A stretch of DNA of 56,970 bases from a virus (IMGVR_UViG_3300033150_002962:1-56970), one strand, 5' to 3'. Shown: positions 48,836 through 55,970, counted from the stretch's first letter. Notes: a model not told the origin generated them from the sequence alone. Translations and numbers: made by a program.

Positions 48836-49003
48836 ATGACACTGAAACAGGTTGAAATGGAGGGTGAAAAATTTCTCTATCGTGTAATTGTCAAGAGTGA
48901 AAAAGGAATTAGAGCTCTAATTGATCATATTCGCTTTTTTATGAAAATCAAAGGAGAAGGTGAAGAAATTGAGGTGATAATTCGTAAAATGAGGGACTCC
49001 TAA
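48836..49003 (+). CDS. hypothetical protein, 55 residues
   Basis: The ATG at 48836 is chosen because AAGGAGG lies 7 nt before it; the frame extends to 48767 without need. The sequence (MTLKQVEMEGEKFLYRVIVK ... IRKMRDS) is a strand-helix-strand of basic type. The next gene follows after a hairpin and promoter. Confidence 0.55.
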   Translation: MTLKQVEMEGEKFLYRVIVKSEKGIRALIDHIRFFMKIKGEGEEIEVIIRKMRDS

Positions 49004-49011
49004 ATAAAAAA

Positions 49012-49046
49012 GTCAAGGGCAATAAAATAGCTCTATTGCCCTTGAC
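49012..49046. terminator. 13-bp perfect hairpin before the HNH promoter
   Basis: GTCAAGGGCAATA (49012-49024) pairs perfectly with 49034-49046. There is no long U-run. The right arm overlaps the -35 box of the promoter below, so the dyad may end transcription of the lysis block and also act as an operator. Confidence 0.65.
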
Positions 49047-49070
49047 ATCTTATTTGAAAAACCTTATAAT
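49042..49070 (+). promoter_or_regulatory. full-consensus sigma70 promoter
   Basis: TTGACA (49042-49047), 17-bp spacer, TATAAT (49065-49070): a perfect consensus, stronger than any other promoter here. The predicted start near 49077 precedes the pseudoknot leader of the HNH gene. Confidence 0.85.
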
Positions 49071-49084
49071 TAAAGAATATGATA

Positions 49085-49137
49085 CCTGCTGGGTTTTGCT
49101 ATTTATGCCCCCAAGACCCAGCAGGTTAAGGGGGCAT
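49085..49137 (+). ncRNA. H-type pseudoknot in the HNH gene leader
   Basis: Stem 1: CCTGCTGGGT (49085-49094) with ACCCAGCAGG (49116-49125), 10 bp. Stem 2: loop ATGCCCCC (49105-49112) with GGGGGCAT (49130-49137), 8 bp beyond stem 1. Both stems are perfect. It ends 15 nt before the ATG at 49153. Confidence 0.75.
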
Positions 49138-49152
49138 TTAATTATAAGTATT

Positions 49153-49704
49153 ATGCCTTACAAAAACAAAGAAGATAAACGAAAAAAGAGAAGAGAATAT
49201 TATCAGAAAAATAAAGAAAAATGTAGAGAGTATAATAAAGAATATTATCAGAAAAATAAAAAAAGAATTAATAGACAAGGACGACAATGGTATCAAAAAA
49301 ATAGAGAGAGAATATTACAGCAATATTTGAAACATAAAAAAAGAAAAAACCGAAGAAGTGTAATATATCAAAGAGAACGAAGAAAAATAGATATAAGATT
49401 TCGTCTTGATAAAGATTTAGGGGCTCAAATTCGTCAGGCATTAAACAGGAATAAAGCAGGAAGAAAATGGGAAAGTTTAGTGGGATATACTTTAGAAGAT
49501 TTAATGGAACGACTTGAGTTTAATTTTGATGAAAATATGAATTGGAATAATTATGGGAGTTATTGGAGTATCGATCACCGAAAACCAAAATCTTTATTTG
49601 GTTACAAAACCCCAAAAGACCAAGCATTTAAGGATTGTTGGAGTTTGGCAAATCTACAACCAATGGAGAAGATGGAAAATATAAGAAAAAGTAATCATTT
49701 TTAA
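49153..49704 (+). CDS. HNH homing-type endonuclease
   Basis: The ATG at 49153 (MPYKNKEDKRKKRREYYQKN) follows the leader; the frame extends upstream but would read the pseudoknot. The N-terminal half has repeats of EYYQKNKE type. The C-terminus has YWSIDHRKPKSLF (the H of HNH), then FKDCWSLANLQPMEKMENIR and KSNHF, typical of phage HNH enzymes ('W.l.NLqpl....N..K'). It cuts DNA at a specific site, probably for its own spread or replication. No intron is seen nearby. Confidence 0.75.
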   Translation: MPYKNKEDKRKKRREYYQKNKEKCREYNKEYYQKNKKRINRQGRQWYQKNRERILQQYLKHKKRKNRRSVIYQRERRKIDIRFRLDKDLGAQIRQALNRNKAGRKWESLVGYTLEDLMERLEFNFDENMNWNNYGSYWSIDHRKPKSLFGYKTPKDQAFKDCWSLANLQPMEKMENIRKSNHF

Positions 49705-49784
49705 ATAAGGAGAGGGAGAAACGAAGACGCTACCCCCTTTAAAATCATTATTTTGCTTCCTCTCCTCTTATTTCTTATTGTAAC

Positions 49785-49814
49785 AAAAAAAAGCCTTATA
49801 TAGGGCTTTTTTTT
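49785..49814. terminator. bidirectional intrinsic terminator
   Basis: AAAAAAAGCC and GGCTTTTTTT form a 10-bp stem around TTATATAG. It lies 80 nt after the HNH stop and serves the rightward genes and possibly the leftward block from 50 kb. Confidence 0.8.
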
Positions 49815-49818
49815 GTTT

Positions 49819-49977
49819 TGGGTGCGAAGCCAACTGTATCCGCAACTATAACTTTCGCACCCACTATCCAACCTGAATATAAACCTCAGGCAGGCTTGTA
49901 GATTTAGGATAATCCTCTACTCCTTCTCACAATTTATCTGGTATCTGGGATAGACATTTACCAGAGTAGATGAGAAG
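49819..49977. ncRNA. highly structured gene-free segment
   Basis: The segment holds TGGGTGCGAA/TTCGCACCCA (49819-49828, 49854-49863), CCTGA/TCAGG (49872-49876, 49886-49890), TCTGGTA/TACCAGA (49937-49943, 49959-49965) and two adjacent 7-bp pairs that cross: TCTACTC with GAGTAGA and CTTCTCA with TGAGAAG. There is no gene from 49705 to 49997. It may be a small RNA, an attachment site or an untranslated regulator. Confidence 0.45.
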
Positions 49978-49997
49978 CCATATTAAAATCTTATTTC

Positions 49998-50456
49998 TTA
50001 TTTCCTTTTTTTGATATTTTCCTTTTTCTCTTTGGTAATCTTTTCCTTGGTAATCTTTTCTTTATTCTCTTCTTTTTCAATTTTATCCTTTTTTTCCTCC
50101 TTTTTAGGAATTTTTTCCTTCCGTTCTTTAGTTCTTTCAAGAAAGTTCTCAGCCTTTTCTACAGATTTAACTATAGTTTTTCCTCTAAATGATCTTCTTT
50201 TACCCTCATCATTTTCAAGAATTAGCATAATCTCTCCGTTGCTGACCATTGAAAAAAAATAATAGGGCATTTGAAAGGAAAGTCTAAGATTTTTTAGTCT
50301 GTCGCCTAATGTCTTTTTTTCTAATTCCATTTTACAAAATATATAATAAATGCATTCTTGATTACATGCAAAGCTAGATTGAGGAAATATTTCAGATTGA
50401 AATATTTTAGGTCTGCATTCAACTCGACCTTTAGTGAGTCTTTTTGGATATCCCAC
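49998..50456 (-). CDS. Cys-cluster protein with Lys/Glu tail, 152 residues
   Basis: The N-terminal third has ECRPKIF, FACNQECIYYIFCK (four to five Cys), the middle a strand-rich part (FFSMVSNGEIMLILENDEGK) and the end a long run of K/E repeats. A metal-binding head with a charged tail is likely. The start is uncertain; a later Met (MELEKKTLGDRLK) is possible. Function is unknown. Confidence 0.45.
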   Translation of the reverse strand: MGYPKRLTKGRVECRPKIFQSEIFPQSSFACNQECIYYIFCKMELEKKTLGDRLKNLRLSFQMPYYFFSMVSNGEIMLILENDEGKRRSFRGKTIVKSVEKAENFLERTKERKEKIPKKEEKKDKIEKEENKEKITKEKITKEKKENIKKRK

Positions 50457-50480
50457 AATTTTGAACTTATTATGTCTTAT

Positions 50481-50681
50481 TCATTTCTCTTTTTTAATCA
50501 TTTGAATAATTTTATCAGCACATTTCTTGCATAAATAATAATCCACCTGCTTAAATTCAGATTCAATAGCTTTCTGTTGTGGATTAAAAACTGAAACCTT
50601 TTCTGAACTTATAAATCTAGAAAGCAAAGCACCCTGTTTTATTTCCTCTCCGCAAGAGTCACAGAATATTTTAAGAGGCAT
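50481..50681 (-). CDS. zinc-ribbon protein, 66 residues
   Basis: The ATG at 50681 overlaps the end of the peptidase gene. IFCDSCGEEI and YLCKKCADKII give a Cys4 ribbon. It is tightly coupled to the papain-like gene and might regulate or assist it; no family was recognised. Confidence 0.55.
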   Translation of the reverse strand: MPLKIFCDSCGEEIKQGALLSRFISSEKVSVFNPQQKAIESEFKQVDYYLCKKCADKIIQMIKKEK

Positions 50682-51645
50682 ACACTTCTTGCCAATCATA
50701 TTGATTGGCTTTTACAACTTTATCACTTTTAATTGTAACAATTTGACCCTTCTTCAGAATCTCTTTGGTTCTGCTATTTAAACTGGGGTTCTCTCTTAAT
50801 TTAAGTCTGGCTGTCGTTTTTACTTTTGAGCCTTCTGAAAATCCAACTTTTTCCAAGTATTTGATGGCAACCCAGCCTGAATTTTTAAAACTTGGATTCA
50901 CAAGCTTCTTTCTGATATCCACCGCAGTCCAAGAATTAAATAGATAAGGCAACATATCCTTTCCAAAATACCCGATTCCCTTATCTCCCCATCTTTCAGA
51001 CCAACTATTTATGAAATAAATATAATGTTTATCAAATCCAAAATAAGCGATAGCATGTCCGAACATTTTATCTTTTTCTTTTGGTGGCAATAGAGGCAGA
51101 TGGGACCAGCCTTTTCTGGTTCCAATCATGCCCCCCAATACAATTTCATTCTGAAAGATTGCTTGTTTAAGCTCTTCCCAATCTGGTCTTACTTTAGCGT
51201 ATCCTCCAATTTTCAATTGTTCAGCCATATCATAAGCTTCTCTTGGAATTTTAGTCCAATCCTTGAATTCATCTTTACTTAAAGAAGTGTCTGATGGAAA
51301 ATCTTTTTCCAGTATCGCTCCATATTTATAAAGTACTTTCATGACTGCTCTCAAAAAAGTACCGTCTTCATTCAAACCATCTATCTTCTTACATAAAGCA
51401 TATAGAGCTCTCGGAGAGATATCAATGAATCTTCCCTGGTCAATCAATTCCTGACTTTCTTTGACTTTGGAACCAGCGTAAGCACAACAGGCGGGCTGAT
51501 TTCCCTGAGAATCAATTGGTATGGCAGATATATCTCGTTTATAGCTTTCTGGAATGTCAACTGATTCTTGAATAGAAGATAAAAGAACATCACGATTGTC
51601 ATATGTATCTGGCAACAAACCAGAAAACTTTGGTATATTACTCAT
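50671..51645 (-). CDS. papain-like (C1A) cysteine peptidase with C-terminal SH3b domain
   Basis: The 324-residue protein has the C1A triad: Gln 50 and Cys 54 in QGNQPACCAYA (where papains have QGxCGSCWAF), His 197 in FGHAIAYFGF and Asn 213 in INSWSERWG. RFIDISPRALY recalls the 'lSeq.ly' segment. From about 275 on a bacterial SH3 (SH3b) domain is visible (TTARLKLRENPSLNSRTKEI). No signal peptide or propeptide is seen. It could be a lysin-type enzyme with a cell-wall-binding SH3b, or a virion-associated peptidase; C1A enzymes are unusual as phage lysins. It lies on the minus strand, opposite to the lysis-type block. Confidence 0.75.
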   Translation of the reverse strand: MSNIPKFSGLLPDTYDNRDVLLSSIQESVDIPESYKRDISAIPIDSQGNQPACCAYAGSKVKESQELIDQGRFIDISPRALYALCKKIDGLNEDGTFLRAVMKVLYKYGAILEKDFPSDTSLSKDEFKDWTKIPREAYDMAEQLKIGGYAKVRPDWEELKQAIFQNEIVLGGMIGTRKGWSHLPLLPPKEKDKMFGHAIAYFGFDKHYIYFINSWSERWGDKGIGYFGKDMLPYLFNSWTAVDIRKKLVNPSFKNSGWVAIKYLEKVGFSEGSKVKTTARLKLRENPSLNSRTKEILKKGQIVTIKSDKVVKANQYDWQEVYAS

Positions 51646-51654
51646 GATTTAATT

Positions 51655-51760
51655 TATTAGCTTTTGAATAATATCTTTTTTTGTCTAATTGAAGATATTC
51701 TTTGTAATCCTTTTCTTCTCTTATATTAAACCTTTTCCTTTTTTCAAGATCTTTTTTTTC
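51655..51760 (-). repeat. relic second copy of the small gene at 52192-52359
   Basis: On the minus strand the sequence encodes RFNIREEKDYKEYLQLDKKR in a frame without a start codon; the gene at 52192 encodes EFNIRKGKDYGEYLQLYKKR. It overlaps the 3' end of the gene at 51721 in another frame. It looks like a decayed tandem duplicate. Confidence 0.5.
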
Positions 51761-52143
51761 ATAGTTTCTTTTTCACAATCAAAACATATTGGCTTTCCCT
51801 TACTATCTATTCCAAACGATCCATAAATAGTTTTACCGCAATGGGCACAAATTGGATATACGAGGACTTCTATCTCCAGTTTTTTGCATAGTTCGATAAA
51901 ACTTTCTTTATCTTCTTCCCAATAGTGTATCATGATATCGGTATTCTGGTCGGGTTTCCCTGCATAATCCATATCAATTATCTTAGCAAACCCCAATTCC
52001 TCGTTGCCAAAATCATCATTACGGATTATCCCTATAAGTGTTTTGTGTTCACCCACATTCTCATTGGGCATATACGGGTTGCTTCTCTTGCTCCAAAAAT
52101 CCACCTCGAATATAATCTTATCACTTTTTCTATATATTTTCAT
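51721..52143 (-). CDS. protein with C-terminal zinc ribbon, 140 residues
   Basis: The N-terminal ~95 residues are a strand-rich domain (MKIYRKSDKIIFEVDFW ... IIRNDDFGNEELGFAKI). The C-terminus has ICAHCGKTIYG ... ICFDCEKE, a Cys4 ribbon, followed by a Lys-rich tail. The 15-bp motif GAACCCAGGTTCAAA lies directly before the ATG. Function is unknown. Confidence 0.5.
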   Translation of the reverse strand: MKIYRKSDKIIFEVDFWSKRSNPYMPNENVGEHKTLIGIIRNDDFGNEELGFAKIIDMDYAGKPDQNTDIMIHYWEEDKESFIELCKKLEIEVLVYPICAHCGKTIYGSFGIDSKGKPICFDCEKETMKKKILKKGKGLI

Positions 52144-52147
52144 TTTT

Positions 52148-52163
52148 TTGAACCTGGGTTCAA
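52148..52163 (-). promoter_or_regulatory. copy of the 15-bp motif GAACCCAGGTTCAAA before 52143
   Basis: The minus strand reads TTGAACCCAGGTTCAAA, ending a few nt before the ATG of the gene at 51721-52143. This is the most complete dyad (7-bp arms around CA), identical to the one near 3791. Confidence 0.5.
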
Positions 52164-52191
52164 TTGAAATTCCACCAAAAAACTTTGGAAT

Positions 52192-52359
52192 TTATTCGTA
52201 ATAATTTAGTAATTTGTTAACTTTTAAACCATGTCTTTTCTTATACAGTTGAAGATATTCTCCGTAATCTTTTCCTTTCCTTATATTAAACTCTTTCCTT
52301 ATTTTTTTCAAGGTCTTTGTATATTTTATTCTAAGTTCTTTATTACTTTGATTGGACAT
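52192..52359 (-). CDS. hypothetical basic protein, 55 residues
   Basis: The ATG frame encodes MSNQSNKELRIKYTKTLKKI and ends KVNKLLNYYE, basic and helical. It overlaps the end of the SWIM-domain gene by 17 nt. A decayed second copy lies at about 51655-51760. Confidence 0.5.
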   Translation of the reverse strand: MSNQSNKELRIKYTKTLKKIRKEFNIRKGKDYGEYLQLYKKRHGLKVNKLLNYYE

Positions 52360-52567
52360 AGTTCTCAACAATTCTTATATGCCGGCATTTAAAATCTTTC
52401 TTTCTTCTGTTCATAGAAAATGAGATGCAGTCACATTCCCAATGTCCGTCTTGATAAAAATCCACCCTATGGAAAGTTTTGGGATTTGATTTACTTCTAA
52501 CCTTCCATGAGAAAATAGGCAATTTACCAAACTTCTGAGCCAATGTTTTGCTTGCAGTTTTCCCCAT
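52343..52567 (-). CDS. SWIM zinc-finger protein, 74 residues
   Basis: WECDCISFSMNRRKKDFKCRHI fits the SWIM pattern CxC...CxH, a zinc finger found in transposases and DNA- or protein-binding proteins. The N-terminal part (KVRSKSNPKTFHRVDFYQDG) is strand-rich, as in minimal SWIM proteins. It is encoded 2 nt after the SSB-like gene, which suggests a DNA-metabolism role. Confidence 0.6.
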   Translation of the reverse strand: MGKTASKTLAQKFGKLPIFSWKVRSKSNPKTFHRVDFYQDGHWECDCISFSMNRRKKDFKCRHIRIVENYVQSK

Positions 52568-52569
52568 TT

Positions 52570-53025
52570 TTAAAACGGAATCTCATCTGGATTTATTTCT
52601 TCATCTTCAATTACAGGAATCTCGTCCTCATTTACAATTTCCTGAGTTTCTTCTTCTGATTCTTTAACTTTATTTATCTCAATAAAACCTCTGGGAGTCC
52701 CTGGAATTGGTTTATATTCCATTTCTAACAAATCTCCATATTCGAAATCAGCCATCTTTTGGACGAAGTGACTTAATTTCTTTTTGTTAGTTTCTGGGTC
52801 TATTCTAAAGATAGCAGTTTCATAGAATTTCTTTTTTCCATCTTCTTCGAAAATATATTTTACTTTCTCTTCTGGTTTCCCTGTTCTGAAATTGGTACTA
52901 TTAATCACTTTATCTTCTATAAACTTAACGATATGCTTGCCAGTTCCTTTGAATTTTATAAATTCTTTTTCCTCTATCAGTCCTGCTCCTTTAGCTTTTT
53001 CCAGTATTTCTTTTGATTTAGTCAT
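52570..53025 (-). CDS. SSB-like OB-fold protein with acidic tip
   Basis: The 151-residue protein ends in an acidic tail closing with NPDEIPF, like the DDDIPF tip through which SSB recruits partner enzymes. The body (IKFKGTGKHIVKFIEDK, SHFVQKMADFEYGDLLEMEY) is compatible with an OB fold. It probably coats single-stranded phage DNA. The overall sequence is too divergent for a firm family name. Confidence 0.6.
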   Translation of the reverse strand: MTKSKEILEKAKGAGLIEEKEFIKFKGTGKHIVKFIEDKVINSTNFRTGKPEEKVKYIFEEDGKKKFYETAIFRIDPETNKKKLSHFVQKMADFEYGDLLEMEYKPIPGTPRGFIEINKVKESEEETQEIVNEDEIPVIEDEEINPDEIPF

Positions 53026-53514
53026 CTATTTTTTTATTTTAATTTTCTTAAGGATAGCGCTTTTTGAGGATTTTTTTAATCCTGGATGCCTTTTTAGCAA
53101 AATTGTATAAGCTTCTTCTTTATTCTTGGCTTTTGCTTGAAATTGAAAGGTCTTGTTCAAAGTTTTTAATTCCAATTCATAACTTTTCAGATTATCTTCT
53201 TGTTCAGGAGCTTCAAAATCTAATTCCACAGTCTCAGAATCATCTTTCTTTTTAAGAGTGTCTTCCATCAATCTCTTTGTAATTTTTTCAGTTTCCTCCG
53301 CTAACTTATCCACATCAGGAATTTCACTTTTTTGAGAATAAAGTTCGGCTATAGCCTTAAATACAGATTGTTTTACTATTCTCTGATCTTTAAGATAAAA
53401 TGGATAATTTTGTTGTTCCATAAATATCTTAAGAGAATTTACCAGAGGAGTAAGAAGCTTTTTCTCTTTTAAGAAAAGAGCAAACTTCGGAGAAATAGAG
53501 AGATGTGTATTCAT
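53026..53514 (-). CDS. hypothetical protein, 162 residues
   Basis: A helical N-terminal part (MNTHLSISPKFALFLKEKKL), a charged middle (SETVELDFEAPEQEDNLKSY) and a basic C-terminal end. It directly precedes the SSB-like gene, so a role in DNA replication or recombination is plausible. An AAAGGTC box lies about 33 nt before the ATG. No family was recognised. Confidence 0.45.
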   Translation of the reverse strand: MNTHLSISPKFALFLKEKKLLTPLVNSLKIFMEQQNYPFYLKDQRIVKQSVFKAIAELYSQKSEIPDVDKLAEETEKITKRLMEDTLKKKDDSETVELDFEAPEQEDNLKSYELELKTLNKTFQFQAKAKNKEEAYTILLKRHPGLKKSSKSAILKKIKIKK

Positions 53515-53526
53515 TTTTATTTTAAT

Positions 53527-53799
53527 TTATTTTTTTAATTTAGAGCCGACCTTTTTTGCTATATAACCTATACTTTTTATCCCAGAGAATAATCCACAAC
53601 TTGCAAGTCCAATCATAATTCCATATATAATCAATTCATCAATTCCAAAATTAAATCTGGACTTGGATAAAAAAATGAGTATGATACCAATAGCAATAGA
53701 AACCAATGGAATATATCTCTTTTCAAATTTCAGTCCCTTTTTCAGAGCCTCCGTAACTAGTGAAGTTAAAGTTATTAAGATGGGTATTGTAATAATCAT
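53527..53799 (-). CDS. holin-like membrane protein, 90 residues
   Basis: Three hydrophobic segments (IITIPILITLTSLVTEALKK, PLVSIAIGIILIFL, IIYGIMIGLASCGLFSGI) and a basic tail (IAKKVGSKLKK) match phage holins of similar size. The ATG overlaps the stop of the sigma-like gene. It is encoded far from the plus-strand lysis-type block, so two membrane-disrupting modules may exist. Confidence 0.6.
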   Translation of the reverse strand: MIITIPILITLTSLVTEALKKGLKFEKRYIPLVSIAIGIILIFLSKSRFNFGIDELIIYGIMIGLASCGLFSGIKSIGYIAKKVGSKLKK

Positions 53800-54011
53800 G
53801 TTTTAATTTTCCTTCTTAAGAATCTTTGAGTTCTTCTAATTTCCTCATAAAGATTTTGGAATTCTTTTTTATCTTCATTCTTCTTTATAATCTGTCTAAT
53901 TCTTTCCCGGCTAAGTCCAAAAATTCCACCTATTGATTGCAAAGAATACCCTCTTGCCCGGAAAATTAAGATTTTCTTAATTATTTTTGAACTCTTTTTT
54001 TTATTATTCAT
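53796..54011 (-). CDS. sigma-70 region-4-like mini-protein
   Basis: The 71-residue protein contains YSLQSIGGIFGLSRERIRQI, the helix-turn-helix of sigma region 4.2 ('tLeeIg..fgvsreRvRQIe'). No region 2 or 3 is present and the rest is basic. A stand-alone region 4 could bind the -35 element or the beta-flap, as a phage co-activator or anti-sigma-like factor, or it may simply be an HTH regulator. Its promoter predicts a leaderless mRNA. Confidence 0.6.
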   Translation of the reverse strand: MNNKKKSSKIIKKILIFRARGYSLQSIGGIFGLSRERIRQIIKKNEDKKEFQNLYEEIRRTQRFLRRKIKT

Positions 54012-54017
54012 ATTTCC

Positions 54018-54047
54018 ATTTTAGCATTTTTGACTTAGCCTTGTCAA
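54018..54047 (-). promoter_or_regulatory. sigma70 promoter of the sigma-like gene, leaderless
   Basis: On the minus strand: TTGACA (54047-54042), 18-bp spacer ending TGC, TAAAAT (54023-54018). The ATG at 54011 is 6 nt after the -10, so the mRNA should begin at the start codon. Confidence 0.65.
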
Positions 54048-54050
54048 TAG

Positions 54051-54248
54051 TTACCGACTTGCCTCATCAAATTTCTCTATTTCATTTATGGTAGAAGATT
54101 TTCCTTCAGCCTTCCTTATAATCTGAAAAACTTTAGTTCCGCAAACTGAACATTCTCCTCTAATGGCATTTCGGCCACTTTTCAGAGTAACATTTTCTGT
54201 ATTTTTAGCTTCCTGCTTTTTTTGACACTTAACACAATATATCAACAT
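54051..54248 (-). CDS. DUF5679-like zinc-ribbon protein
   Basis: YCVKCQKKQEAKNTENVTLK, then GRNAIRGECSVCGTKVFQI matches the remembered DUF5679 pattern ('YCvkCk.kr.m.n...vt.kNGr.a..G.CpvCGtk.fri'). It binds zinc; function is unknown. An AAAGGTC box lies 24 nt before the ATG. Confidence 0.7.
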   Translation of the reverse strand: MLIYCVKCQKKQEAKNTENVTLKSGRNAIRGECSVCGTKVFQIIRKAEGKSSTINEIEKFDEASR

Positions 54249-54297
54249 TTTTTTGATTTTTTAGATTTATTCGACCTTTTTTCTTCTTTATTCATAA

Positions 54298-54480
54298 TTA
54301 TTTAATATAAATTCTTAATACCGCTGGAAATATCCAACTAAATATTCTTAATCCAATTCTACATCTCAAAGTATATTGTTCTTTCCAATCCTCTTTAGAG
54401 TATTTTATAGAGATTAAACTTTCACGAGGCTTTATTTCTAATTCAAGAGGCTTTGTCTTCAATTTTATTTCTTCTTTCAT
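54298..54480 (-). CDS. hypothetical protein, 60 residues
   Basis: A Lys/Glu-rich start (MKEEIKLKTKPLELEIKPRE) and a more hydrophobic C-terminal half (RCRIGLRIFSWIFPAVLRIY). Possibly membrane-associated at the end. No family was recognised. Confidence 0.45.
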   Translation of the reverse strand: MKEEIKLKTKPLELEIKPRESLISIKYSKEDWKEQYTLRCRIGLRIFSWIFPAVLRIYIK

Positions 54481-54601
54481 ATCTTTTAATAGTTGCTAAA
54501 GAACCATTTGTAAAAACATTCCCAACAAATCCCAGAAGTGCTATCTGTTTCATTGTATGGCAGATTTTACAATCATAATAAAACATTTAGGAGGTAGTAA
54601 A

Positions 54602-54814
54602 TCATAGTTTTTGTTTTGCTTTTTTAATGGCAATCTTCTTAATATTTTCACGAATATCCTTTTCTTCCAAAATACCTTTTTCTATGATTGTTTTGATTAG
54701 CCCATTTAATTTTGTTTCCATTCCATCTACAATCAATAATAAAACCCCAGTTCTTCTACTTAAATACTTATTATCAAATTCTTTATTTAACCATTCATCT
54801 TTTTTACTTTTCAT
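54602..54814 (-). CDS. hypothetical protein, 70 residues
   Basis: A helical, charged protein (MKSKKDEWLNKEFDNKYLSR ... KKIAIKKAKQKL) with a hydrophobic middle (TGVLLLIVDG). It follows a 9-bp hairpin that separates it from the MucR-like gene. No family was recognised. Confidence 0.45.
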   Translation of the reverse strand: MKSKKDEWLNKEFDNKYLSRRTGVLLLIVDGMETKLNGLIKTIIEKGILEEKDIRENIKKIAIKKAKQKL

Positions 54815-54840
54815 AGTATCTTATTTTAATAATTGCTAAC

Positions 54841-54866
54841 CGTAGATAACTTATTTCTTATCTACG
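54841..54866. terminator. 9-bp hairpin between 54.9 and 54.8 kb genes
   Basis: CGTAGATAA and its exact reverse complement flank an 8-nt loop. No U-run follows on the minus strand, so it may stabilise mRNA rather than terminate. A direct repeat (TTTAATAATTGCT) lies on either side. Confidence 0.5.
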
Positions 54867-54925
54867 ATTCATTGATTTAATAATTGCTTAATATCTTTAT
54901 AGTTATCTCATTAGATAGAAAGTAA

Positions 54926-55702
54926 TCACAACAATTTCTCAGCTAAATCTTTAGCATTCTCATAACTACCAAAATGCCGTCTGTAAGTAGAGGCGTTTGG
55001 TAATCCTTTCTTTGTTTCAAGAATATATTGAGAAGGAAAACGATGAAATTTCCGATGATAATCTCTTAAAATCCTTAATAGAGTTTTATCTTCTAATCGT
55101 TTTTTTATTGAATTTCTTCTAATTCCTGCCATTTTTTTTGCGATATTAAAAGATGGAAACCAATATTCTATTGCCTTCCACAATCTATAATCTTTTTTCT
55201 TTAATTCTCTACTACTGATATTTCCTCCATTAGAAAGGGCGATTTCTCTTAATCTCTCCTTTATTTGAACATTACATCGTCCGCTCATATTGCGTTTCTG
55301 TATAGAGGCTCTTCTTCTGGCAGGTGATTTAAGAGAATTTTTAATTGCCTTCTTTAGGTTACCACTCCGCATTTCTATAGGATATTTTCTGTGATTTCGC
55401 CTCATCACCTTGCTTAATTTTTTGGAAAGAGAAGGAACACATAAGGGAGTTCCCATATTTAAACCAAATTTTTCTTTGTATTGCCGACTATTTATTCTAT
55501 GAGCATTCTTAAGATGACTACCAAATAAAGCAAACCAACCACCACATATATGACATTGAATTTTATTTTTCTGAGTATCTAATAGAATTACACCCATAAA
55601 ACCATAACCATTTTTTATTTCCTGAAAGGGAGGCTCTGGTTTATAAAGAGGAATTACTCTTTTTGGATAATTTTTAAGTTGTTCCATTAAAGTATTGCTC
55701 AT
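54926..55702 (-). CDS. MucR/Ros-like zinc finger fused to homing-endonuclease-associated repeats
   Basis: An N-terminal MucR-type finger: IQCHICGGWFALFGSHLKNA, H, then YKEKFGLNMGTPLCVPSLS (as in Ros/MucR, 'C.iCG..fk.L..Hl...H...p.eYr.kwgL'). The basic middle and the C-terminal LLRILRDYHRKFHRFPSQYI followed by LPNASTYRRHFGSYENA match HNH-associated DNA-binding repeats. It is a probable site-specific DNA-binding regulator. It overlaps the DUF433-like gene upstream. Confidence 0.65.
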   Translation of the reverse strand: MSNTLMEQLKNYPKRVIPLYKPEPPFQEIKNGYGFMGVILLDTQKNKIQCHICGGWFALFGSHLKNAHRINSRQYKEKFGLNMGTPLCVPSLSKKLSKVMRRNHRKYPIEMRSGNLKKAIKNSLKSPARRRASIQKRNMSGRCNVQIKERLREIALSNGGNISSRELKKKDYRLWKAIEYWFPSFNIAKKMAGIRRNSIKKRLEDKTLLRILRDYHRKFHRFPSQYILETKKGLPNASTYRRHFGSYENAKDLAEKLL

Positions 55703-55970
55703 ATGTTTTATTTTTTTGGGTATTAAACATACAATTTATTCTCATCTCCCATTGCTCTAATGCTTCTTTTAATTTTTTTTCCGATATAGAATATCTAAAG
55801 TGTTTCTTTAATGTTTGAGATATTTCCTTTAAAGTTTGTCCACCTTTCATTGCTTCTAAAATTCCATAAATTGTGATTCTACTTCCTTTCAAGCAAAATG
55901 CTCCACCTTGAATAGCAGGGTTTGACTCAATCAATTCTTCATTATAAGAAGTTCCATTTGGCGTCTCCAT
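55674..55970 (-). CDS. DUF433-like HTH protein
   Basis: NPAIQGGAFCLKGSRITIYG, then EAMKGGQTLKEISQTLKK and SEKKLKEALEQW follow the DUF433 pattern ('dP.icgGkpvikGTRipv..il..l..G.s.eeI...y..l'). DUF433 proteins carry a VapB-like HTH and often pair with toxins or regulators. The gene overlaps the start of the MucR-like gene. Confidence 0.6.
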   Translation of the reverse strand: METPNGTSYNEELIESNPAIQGGAFCLKGSRITIYGILEAMKGGQTLKEISQTLKKHFRYSISEKKLKEALEQWEMRINCMFNTQKNKTYEQYFNGTT

